From DASRDZ01 sp035652335 (GTDB lineage Bacteria; Chloroflexota; Dormibacteria; Aeolococcales; Aeolococcaceae), in the NCBI GenBank assembly GCA_035652335.1, contig DASRDZ010000025.1, positions 5,231 through 69,230 on the forward strand: a DNA stretch of 64,000 bases, given 5' to 3'. The position numbers and the translations under genes are program-made. The notes beneath the pieces were generated by a model. The model saw only the letters and a program-made list of their open reading frames with translations. It did no database searches and was not told where the DNA came from. Positions 38,638 to 45,490 of the stretch are shown one piece after another (position 1 is the first letter of the stretch; the number at the start of each line of letters is the position of its first letter).

Positions 38638-39723
38638 TCAGTCGAAGCGGCGCGGGTCGAAGGCCTCCCATCCGGCGGGGGTGCGGCCGTCGAGGGCCAT
38701 GCCGGCGATGCCACGGGCGGTCTCGGGGGCGAGGAGGACGCCGTTGCGGTAGTGGGCGCCGGCCACCAGCACCGAGCCGTCGTCGTGGCCGGGGAGGGGG
38801 CCGAGCAGGGGGAGGCGGTCGGGAGCGGCGGGGCGGAGCCCGGTCCAGGTGGTCGCGCCGCGGGCCCCCGCCGCGGCAGGGAGAAGGCGCTCGGCCTGGG
38901 CTCTGAGGCGCCGCGTCGTCTGCAGATCGGGCGTGGTGTCGAAGCCGCGCGGTTCCTCGCTGGCGCCGGCGAGCACCGTGCCGTCCCGCTTGGCGACGGC
39001 GTAGCCGTGGAGCCCGGCGAAGAGCACCCTGCGGGGCGGCTGCGGGACGCCGGTGAGCGCCAGCAGCTGGCCGTGGACGGGCTGGACCGGCAACGTCCCG
39101 CCGAAGGCGGTGGCCAGGGGGGCGAGCCAGGCGCCCGCGGCGAGGACGATGCGGCCGGCGTCCAGGTCCGTGGGGCTGCGGACGTCTGCACCGCGGCGAA
39201 TCTCGGCGCCATGCGCCGCCGCCGCCGCGACCAGCGCGCGCACCGCGTGGCGGCTGTGCACATGGCCCTCGCCGGGATACCAGGCCGCTCCGGCCAGGTC
39301 CTGGGTCAGTGCGGGCTCCATGGTGATGGCGTCGTCGGGTTCGAGCCAGGTGCCGCCGGCGATCCCGGCCTCGTGCTGCCAGCGAAGGCGCTCCTGCACG
39401 CCGCGTGCGTCGTCCTCGCCGAGCGCGACGCGCAGGAGACCGTCGAGCTGCAGCTCCGGGTCGACGCCGCCGTCGGCATGGGCGGCGGCGGCGAAGCCGG
39501 GCCAGAGGGCGAGGCTCGCCCGCGCCAGGTCGAGGAAGGGCCCGGGCGCGTGCGCCTCGCTGCACGGCGCCAGCATCCCCGCCGCCGCTCCCGAGGCGTG
39601 CGCGCCGGGCTCGTCGCGATCGAGCAGCACCACCCGCGCACCCCGCCGCGCGCACTCGTATGCGATGGCGCTGCCGACGATGCCGGCACCGACGACGGCG
39701 ACGTCGTACCCGCGACTGCTCAC
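38638..39723 (-). CDS. thiO: Glycine oxidase ThiO (FAD-dependent)
   Basis: 361 aa. The FAD motif DVAVVGAGIVGSAIAYECARRGARVVLLDRDE is at the N-terminus, then ASGAAAGMLAPCSEA, the block that separates ThiO from other D-amino-acid oxidases. The end has TWTGLRPAAPDRLPLLGPLPG and AGAHYRNGVLLAPETA, also ThiO-like. It oxidises glycine to the imine used in thiazole synthesis. thiC lies 11 kb away, so thiamine genes are not all clustered here. Two GTG codons are adjacent (39726, 39723); TACCCT 6 nt before 39723 favours that one. Confidence 0.9.
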   Translation of the reverse strand: MSSRGYDVAVVGAGIVGSAIAYECARRGARVVLLDRDEPGAHASGAAAGMLAPCSEAHAPGPFLDLARASLALWPGFAAAAHADGGVDPELQLDGLLRVALGEDDARGVQERLRWQHEAGIAGGTWLEPDDAITMEPALTQDLAGAAWYPGEGHVHSRHAVRALVAAAAAHGAEIRRGADVRSPTDLDAGRIVLAAGAWLAPLATAFGGTLPVQPVHGQLLALTGVPQPPRRVLFAGLHGYAVAKRDGTVLAGASEEPRGFDTTPDLQTTRRLRAQAERLLPAAAGARGATTWTGLRPAAPDRLPLLGPLPGHDDGSVLVAGAHYRNGVLLAPETARGIAGMALDGRTPAGWEAFDPRRFD

Positions 39724-39729
39724 CACCCC

Positions 39730-39735
39730 AGGGTA
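39730..39735 (-). promoter_or_regulatory. -10 hexamer TACCCT for thiO
   Basis: TACCCT ends 6 nt before GTG 39723 but only 3 nt before GTG 39726. Confidence 0.4.
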
Positions 39736-39775
39736 GCGGCGAGCCGGCGGGACGCTGCGGCCGGGGCTCCCGCCT

Positions 39776-41134
39776 CTACCCGTTGACCGGCAGGGTCAGG
39801 GAGAAGGTGTTCCCGCGCACCGAGCGGTTCTCCAGCCAGATCCGGCCGCCCATGCGCTCGGTGAGCTGCCGCGCCAGGTAGAGCCCGATGCCGCTGCCGC
39901 CCCGCTGCCGGGTGAGCGGCGACTCCACCTGGTAGAAGGACGCGAAGACGCGGTCCACCTGGTCGTCGGGGATGCGCCGCCCGTTGTCGCGGACGTCGAT
40001 GCGCACCGAGCGTCCCTCGCGGGTGGCGCTGAGCACGACCGGCTCGCCGTCTGGCGAGAACTTCAGCGCGTTGTCGACAAGGCAGGCCAGAACCAGCGCG
40101 AGGCGCTCCTGGTCGGCGAGGACGCGGCGGGCCTCGTCGGGGATGTCGCAGTGGAAGCGCCGGCGGTCGGCGGCCTCGACGAAGCGGGCGAAGACCTGCT
40201 CGACGACCTCGTCGACGTCGACGGGGCCGGTCTTGAGGCGGATCTCGCCGGCTTCGAGCTGGGCGATGCAGAGCAGGTTGTCGGTGAGGCGGGCCAGCGC
40301 CTCGGTCTCGCTGCGCAGCACCTCGGTGGCCTCCTTCTGCGCGTCGACGGGGAGGCGGTCGCCGGCGTCCTGCATCAGCATCAGCCAGGCCTTGATCTTG
40401 GCCAGCGGGGTGCGCAGCTCGTGCGAGGCCAGCATGATGAACTCGCTCTTGATGCGGTCGACCTCGCGCAGCTCCAGAAAGGCGGCGTGCTCCAGCTCGA
40501 AGGTGTGCGCGATCTGGCGCGCCCGCGCGCCGGCCACCTCGCGGGCGAGCAGGCCGGTCGCGACCGCGACGACGAAGTACAGGAAGATGTGCGAGGAGTA
40601 CACGTCGAGCGACGGCAGCTCGTGGGACACCCACATGCCGACGGCGATGTACGTCGCGCTGATCACCGCGGCGCAGAGCAGCGAGCCGCGGATGCCGAAG
40701 CGCAGGCTGGAGGCGATCACCACCACGTAGAAGGTGACGCTGAAGCTCGATGCGAAGCCGCCGGTCAGGTAGATGAGCGCCGTGGCCACGGCGATGTCGA
40801 GACCGGTCATGGCGTACTGGGTGCGCCTGCCGGGCAGGTGGCGGGCCACCAGGGCCAGGGTCACCGCCAGGTTGAAGAGGCCCCAGGAGCCGAGCAGGAG
40901 GTTGACCTCGGCGATGTTGCCGGTGCGCTTCGAGGAGAAGTTGGCGGTGACGGCGGCGAAGATGAGGACCAGCCAGCGGCCCAGCTCGATGACCCGCTCG
41001 ATGCCGGCGCGGCGGTCGCGCTCGACGGCGGTGGGGAGGTCGCGCGCCGGTGGGCGTGCGGCCATGGCGTCCGGTCGGGCCGGGCTCGGCGCCGACGGAC
41101 TGCTCGGCGCGGGGACACGGGCGGCAGCCAGCAC
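39776..41134 (-). CDS. Membrane sensor histidine kinase
   Basis: About 452 aa. Five or six hydrophobic helices (about residues 50-205) form a membrane sensor without a large outer domain. The kinase core has the H box IMLASHELRTPLAKIKAW, N box LVDNALKFSPDGE, G1 VRDNGRRIP and G2 GGSGIGLYLARQL. The target response regulator is not adjacent, so this is an orphan kinase. The start is uncertain: GTG 41134 has GAGG 6 nt upstream; TTG 41140 and ATG 41065 are alternatives. TATAAC on the minus strand near 41164-41169 may be its -10. Confidence 0.9.
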   Translation of the reverse strand: MLAAARVPAPSSPSAPSPARPDAMAARPPARDLPTAVERDRRAGIERVIELGRWLVLIFAAVTANFSSKRTGNIAEVNLLLGSWGLFNLAVTLALVARHLPGRRTQYAMTGLDIAVATALIYLTGGFASSFSVTFYVVVIASSLRFGIRGSLLCAAVISATYIAVGMWVSHELPSLDVYSSHIFLYFVVAVATGLLAREVAGARARQIAHTFELEHAAFLELREVDRIKSEFIMLASHELRTPLAKIKAWLMLMQDAGDRLPVDAQKEATEVLRSETEALARLTDNLLCIAQLEAGEIRLKTGPVDVDEVVEQVFARFVEAADRRRFHCDIPDEARRVLADQERLALVLACLVDNALKFSPDGEPVVLSATREGRSVRIDVRDNGRRIPDDQVDRVFASFYQVESPLTRQRGGSGIGLYLARQLTERMGGRIWLENRSVRGNTFSLTLPVNG

Positions 41135-41297
41135 ACGCAACCTCGAACTGGGTCCTGCCTGGAGTTATACGGCCGCGTGGAGCCCGGCCGGCCGACGCTT
41201 CGGCAACGGCGGCGTCGCAGGGCGGTGAGGCGGGGCGCTCCCGCGGAGCGCCGCAACAGAAGCGTCACCGCGCCCGGGCGCTCCCGCCGGCCGCTCC

Positions 41298-41303
41298 TAT
41301 ACT
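41298..41303 (+). promoter_or_regulatory. -10 hexamer TATACT for the GH15 gene
   Basis: TATACT ends 9 nt before ATG 41313; no ribosome site. Confidence 0.6.
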
Positions 41304-41312
41304 GGCCCGGCG

Positions 41313-43310
41313 ATGCCTCGCTCCCTGGTGCTCAGCAACGGCAGGCTGCACGTCAACCTCGACGAGGCCTGCCGCATCCGCGACGTCTACTACCCGCAGG
41401 TCGGCTTCGAGCACCACGCCGGGGCGCCCTCGCGGCTGGGGTTCTGGACGGACGGCGTCTTCGCCTGGTTCGACGCCTTCGACCGGGCCGTCGCGTACGA
41501 GTCCGACACGCTGGTCACCGAGGTGGTCGCCCACCACCCCAACCTGGGCATCGAGGTGCGCCTGCACGACGCCGTCGACTTCGAGGCCGACGTGCTGGTC
41601 CGCCAGGTCGAGGTGCGCGACCTCACCGGGCGCGCCCGCGAGGTGCGCGTTTTTGCCCACCATGACCTGAACATCAGCGGCACCGACGTCGGTGACACCG
41701 CCTTCTTCGACCCCGAGCTGTCGGCGGTGCTGCACTACAAGGGGTCGCGCTACTTCCTCTTCAACGGCTCGGCGCAGGGCCGCGCCGGGGTGCGGCTCTA
41801 CACCACCGGGCGCACCGGCATCCACGGCCTGGCCGGCACCTGGGCGGACGCCGAGGACGGCGAGCTGAGCGGCCACGCCATCGAGCAGGGCGCCGTCGAC
41901 TCGTGCATCGGCTTCTCGCTCGCACTCCCCGCCGGCGGCGCCGCCACGCTGCACATCTGGATGTGCGTCGCCACCGCCTATCGCCAGGTCAAGGCGCTCG
42001 ACCAGATGCTGCGCGACACCTCGCCGGAGAAGATCCTCGACCGCACCCGCAAGTACTGGCGGAGCTGGGTCAACAGCGCCTCGCAGCGCGTCGACTCCCT
42101 GCCCCGGCACCTGCAGGCGCTCTACACCCGCAGCCTGCTGATCACGCGAGCGCTGATCGACGAGGGTGGCGGGGTCATCGCCGCCACCGACCGCGACATC
42201 CTCGAGCACGCGCGCGACACCTACTGCTACGTCTGGCCGCGCGACGGCGCGCTGGTGGGCGTGGCCCTGGACCGCGCCGGCTACCCGCACCCGCTGCGCG
42301 CCTTCCTGGAGTTCTGCCTGGAGCGCTTCGGCGGCGGCCGCGGCTACCTGCTCCACAAGTACAACGCCGACGGTTCGCTGGGCTCGTCGTGGCACCCCTG
42401 GTTCGGCGACGGGCAGCCCCAGCTCCCCATCCAGGAGGACGAGACGGCGCTGGTGATCTGGTCGCTCGGCGAGTACTTCCGGCGCACCCGCGACACCGAG
42501 TTCGTCAAGCCGCTCTACCACGCGCTGGTGGAGAAGGCCGCCGACTTCATGGTCACCTGGCGCGACCACTCCACCCGCCTGCCACGACCGTCCTGGGACC
42601 TCTGGGAGGAGCGCCGCGGCGTGCACACCTTCACCGTGGCGGCGGTGCACGGCGGGCTGACCGCTGCCGCCTGCATCGCCGACGAGTTCGGCGAGACCGA
42701 CAAGGCGACCACCTATCGCAGCGCCGCGGCCGAGATGCGCCGCGCCGCCGACGACCTGCTCTGGAACGACCGGGAGCGCCGCTTCGCGCGCCAGCTCATG
42801 CCGCGCAGCGCCGGCTGGGGCTACGACCGCGACATGACCGTCGACGCCTCGCTCTTCGGCCTCTTCGCCTTCGGCATGTACGAGCCCGACGACCCGCGCG
42901 TGGCGGCGACCATGGAGTCGGTGCGCGAGACGCTCTGGCTGCGCACCGGCATCGGCGGCGTGTCGCGCTACCAGCGCGACTACTACCAGTGCGTCGAGGT
43001 GTCCGACGAGGTGCCGGGCAACCCCTGGATCATCTGCACGCTGTGGCTCGCCGACTGGTGCTCACGCGTAGCGCGCAGCGCCGCGGAGCTGGACGCCACC
43101 GTGCTGCCCCTGCTGGAGTGGGTGCAGCGGCAGGCGCTGCCCTCGGGGGTGCTGCCGGAACAGGTGCATCCGTACACCGGCGCGCCGATGAGCGTGGCGC
43201 CGCTCACCTGGAGCCACGCGGGGTTCGTGGCCTCGTGCCTCACCTACGCCGAGTGCCGCGCCCACCTGACCGACCGGCGCCGCCGCCAGTCCGACGCCCA
43301 GAGCGCCTAG
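41313..43310 (+). CDS. Glycoside hydrolase family 15 (glucoamylase/trehalase-like)
   Basis: 665 aa. An N-terminal beta-sandwich (to about residue 270) is followed by the (alpha/alpha)6 barrel. GH15 landmarks are YCYVWPRDGAL (W308 to D311), the general acid region WDLWEERRG (E432/E433) and the general base Glu616 in LPEQVHPYTG. No signal peptide is present, so the enzyme is cytosolic and likely trims glycogen, malto-oligosaccharides or trehalose to glucose. Mycobacterial GH15 trehalases share this layout, so trehalose is a fair alternative. Its stop overlaps the convergent carboxypeptidase gene by 4 nt. Confidence 0.93.
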   Translation: MPRSLVLSNGRLHVNLDEACRIRDVYYPQVGFEHHAGAPSRLGFWTDGVFAWFDAFDRAVAYESDTLVTEVVAHHPNLGIEVRLHDAVDFEADVLVRQVEVRDLTGRAREVRVFAHHDLNISGTDVGDTAFFDPELSAVLHYKGSRYFLFNGSAQGRAGVRLYTTGRTGIHGLAGTWADAEDGELSGHAIEQGAVDSCIGFSLALPAGGAATLHIWMCVATAYRQVKALDQMLRDTSPEKILDRTRKYWRSWVNSASQRVDSLPRHLQALYTRSLLITRALIDEGGGVIAATDRDILEHARDTYCYVWPRDGALVGVALDRAGYPHPLRAFLEFCLERFGGGRGYLLHKYNADGSLGSSWHPWFGDGQPQLPIQEDETALVIWSLGEYFRRTRDTEFVKPLYHALVEKAADFMVTWRDHSTRLPRPSWDLWEERRGVHTFTVAAVHGGLTAAACIADEFGETDKATTYRSAAAEMRRAADDLLWNDRERRFARQLMPRSAGWGYDRDMTVDASLFGLFAFGMYEPDDPRVAATMESVRETLWLRTGIGGVSRYQRDYYQCVEVSDEVPGNPWIICTLWLADWCSRVARSAAELDATVLPLLEWVQRQALPSGVLPEQVHPYTGAPMSVAPLTWSHAGFVASCLTYAECRAHLTDRRRRQSDAQSA

Positions 43311-44365
43311 GGCCGCTTCTTGGCGGGCGCCGGGGTCGGCAGCGCCGACGGCACCCCCTCCTGCACGAACCCCCAGTCGAGCAGGTCGCGCGAGTCGGTG
43401 TACAGCTCCGGCGCGTCGAGCACCACCGAGAGGAGCCGGTGCCCGCCGCGCTCCGCCATCCCGATCAGGCAGGGGCCGGCGTCGCCGGTGGAGCCGGGCT
43501 TGATGCCGTCGGCGCCCGGGTAGATCCTCAGCAGCCGGTTGAGGTTGCCCAGGTAGAAGGCGCCGTGCTGCGCCGTGGCGGGCAGGTCGATCTCGGTTTG
43601 GGACACGATCTGCCGGAACACGGGGAAGCTCTCGACGTCGAGCGCCGCGATGGTGGCGAGGTCGTAGGCGGAGGCGCGCTGCTGCGGGTCGTCGAGGCCG
43701 ACGGGGGTGACGAAGTGCGAGTCGTGCAGCCCGAGCGCCTCGAGCTGCCGGTTCATGGCGGCGACGAAGGCGTCCATGCCCACGGTGTCGACGGCGAGCG
43801 CGGTGGCGGCGTCGTTGCCGCTCACGGTGAGCATGCCGTCGAGCAGCTCCTCGACGGTGAGCTGGTCGCCCGCCCTCAACCCCATGACCGTCTCGTCCCC
43901 GGCCTGGTGCAGCGCGTCGGGCGTGACGGTGACCAGCCGCCCGGGATCGAAGTTCTCCAGCGCCACCATGGTGCTGAGCACCTTCGTCGTGCTCGCCGGC
44001 GGCAGCGGCGCGTGCATGTCGCGCTGCCAGAGGATGCTGCCGGTGTCGAGGTCGACGAGGATGCCGGCCGTCGCCTTCACGTTGGGCGCACCGCTGTGCG
44101 AGGCGGAGTCGTCGGTGAAGGCGAGGTGTGCGTGCAGCAGCCTGAGCACCGGGAGCGGGGCCGGCGTCGGCGTCGCCGCGGTCAGCGGCAGGACGGCGCT
44201 GCGATCGGCCGGACGGGCCGCGGCCGGGCGCGCCTCGGGATGCGCGGCGCTTCCGGGCGGCTGGTTGGCGAGCACGAAGCCGATCAGCGCCGACGCGGCG
44301 ACGACGGCGGCCAGGTTGCGGCGCTGCCGGTGGGTGAGACGGAGGAAGAGGTCGATCGATGGCAT
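43307..44365 (-). CDS. D-alanyl-D-alanine carboxypeptidase (S11, DacF/PBP5-like)
   Basis: 352 aa. An uncleaved-type signal/anchor helix (AAVVAASALIGFVLAN) and a Pro/Ala linker precede the S11 catalytic domain. The nucleophile tetrad is S-T-T-K in PPASTTKVLSTMVALE, and the second motif is S-G-N in MLTVSGNDAATALA. The third motif reads K-P-G in DGIKPGSTGDAG, where most S11 enzymes have K-T-G. The enzyme removes the terminal D-Ala of peptidoglycan stems. The C-terminal beta domain of PBP5 is absent, as in many actinobacterial forms. The start is ATG 44365. Confidence 0.92.
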   Translation of the reverse strand: MPSIDLFLRLTHRQRRNLAAVVAASALIGFVLANQPPGSAAHPEARPAAARPADRSAVLPLTAATPTPAPLPVLRLLHAHLAFTDDSASHSGAPNVKATAGILVDLDTGSILWQRDMHAPLPPASTTKVLSTMVALENFDPGRLVTVTPDALHQAGDETVMGLRAGDQLTVEELLDGMLTVSGNDAATALAVDTVGMDAFVAAMNRQLEALGLHDSHFVTPVGLDDPQQRASAYDLATIAALDVESFPVFRQIVSQTEIDLPATAQHGAFYLGNLNRLLRIYPGADGIKPGSTGDAGPCLIGMAERGGHRLLSVVLDAPELYTDSRDLLDWGFVQEGVPSALPTPAPAKKRP

Positions 44366-44441
44366 GCGTGGCCCGCGGCCGGCGCCATGGTATCGCCGCT
44401 CCGGCCGGTGTGGACGCATCGCCGCGATCGCTCGCGCGGGG

Positions 44442-45305
44442 TCAGGTGGCCGCCAGGGCGGCGAGCGTCTCGACCGCCTGGTCGATGCCCGCCTTGACGG
44501 AGTCGACGTCGAGCCCCATCGGCGGCAGCACCACGCGGTCGACACCCAGCTCGACCAGCTGCTCGACGAAGGCGCGGTCGGGCGGTGCGCCGAGGGTCAG
44601 CTCGACCTGCGCCGGATCGCGGCCGGCGTCCTCCGCCGCCCGGCGCATCACCTGCAGCAGCGCCCGCACCTCGTCGGGCCTGCTGCGCCCGGGGAAGAAC
44701 CCGTCGGCGAGGCGTCCCGCGCGGCGTGCGGCGACCTCGCCGTGGCCGCCGAGCACGATGGGCACGCGGCGGTGCAGCGGCTTGGGCCAGAGGCGGGCGT
44801 CGTGGAAGCGGACGGAGCGGCCCTCGTAGCTCGGCTGGTCGTCGGCCCAGAGCCGGCGCATCGCCTCGATGCCCTCGACGGCGCGGCGCCCGCGCGTCTC
44901 GAAGTCGACGCCGATGGCCTCGAACTCCTCGCGCAGCCAGCCGATGCCGACCCCGAGGATGACGCGACCGTGGCTGAGCACGTCGAGCGTGGCCACTTCT
45001 TTGGCGGTGACCAGCGGGCTGCGCTGGGGGAGGATGAGCATCCCGGTGGCAAGCTTCAGCCGCTCGGTGTGCGCGGCGACGTAGGCGAGCCAGATCAGCG
45101 GGTCGGGGATGGGCGCGTCGTCACCTCCCGCCATCTTCCCGCTGCGGTTGTAGGGGTACTTCGACTCGTAGCCCGCCGGGACGACGACGTGCTCCACCGT
45201 CCAGAGCGACTCGAATCCCGCCTGCTCGGCGTGCCGCGCCACCTCCGCCGCGCCCTCCGGGGAGACCATCGCCCCGGTGTTGGCGAACATCAACCCGAGC
45301 TTCAT
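44442..45305 (-). CDS. LLM-class (luciferase-like), probably F420-dependent oxidoreductase
   Basis: 287 aa. The bacterial luciferase-like TIM barrel: MKLGLMFANTGAMVSPEGAAEVARHAEQAGFESLWTVEHVVVP, LATGMLILPQRSPLVTAKEVATLDVLSHGRVILGVGIGWLREEFEA and RRVPIVLGGHGEVAARRAGRLADGFF. The G-I-G-W-L-R-E-E-F-E block is typical of the F420-dependent TIGR03619-type family. F420 rather than FMN is inferred from that group. GGAGGCGCGGGAGC before ATG 45305 gives the ribosome site. Substrate unknown. Confidence 0.92.
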   Translation of the reverse strand: MKLGLMFANTGAMVSPEGAAEVARHAEQAGFESLWTVEHVVVPAGYESKYPYNRSGKMAGGDDAPIPDPLIWLAYVAAHTERLKLATGMLILPQRSPLVTAKEVATLDVLSHGRVILGVGIGWLREEFEAIGVDFETRGRRAVEGIEAMRRLWADDQPSYEGRSVRFHDARLWPKPLHRRVPIVLGGHGEVAARRAGRLADGFFPGRSRPDEVRALLQVMRRAAEDAGRDPAQVELTLGAPPDRAFVEQLVELGVDRVVLPPMGLDVDSVKAGIDQAVETLAALAAT

Positions 45306-45439
45306 GCTCCCGCGCCTCCACTTCCATCGCCTGTCGTCCGGCGCCGGGAGTCTCGCAGGCCGGGGGCCGGCGGCGCTGGGCGGAACGGCCGGGGCCGCCG
45401 GCGTTCGCCGGCGGTGGCGCGCAGGATTAGCCGTGCGGG

Positions 45440-45479
45440 GCTTGGGGTATTCACCTCCCGAAATCCCAAGCAAGGAGGT
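45440..45479 (+). promoter_or_regulatory. clpB leader able to mask its Shine-Dalgarno (two crossing helices)
   Basis: Helix 1: 45440-45448 can pair with 45463-45471 (GCTTGGG/CCCAAGC plus a G-U and a U-A). Its loop contains ACCTCC (45453-45458), the exact complement of the clpB ribosome site GGAGGT (45474-45479), giving helix 2. The two helices cross like an H-type pseudoknot; the 2-nt link at 45472-45473 is short, so they may compete rather than coexist. Either way the ribosome site can be hidden, as in RNA thermometers. Confidence 0.5.
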
Positions 45480-45490
45480 CCCCTGACTCC

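Noticed and set aside
45440..45471. Inverted repeat before clpB considered as a HAIR or CIRCE operator
   Set aside because: Arms CTTGGGG/TCCCAAG are 16 nt apart, while HAIR needs CTTGAGT-N7-ACTCAAG and CIRCE needs N9 with different arms; an RNA structure fits better.
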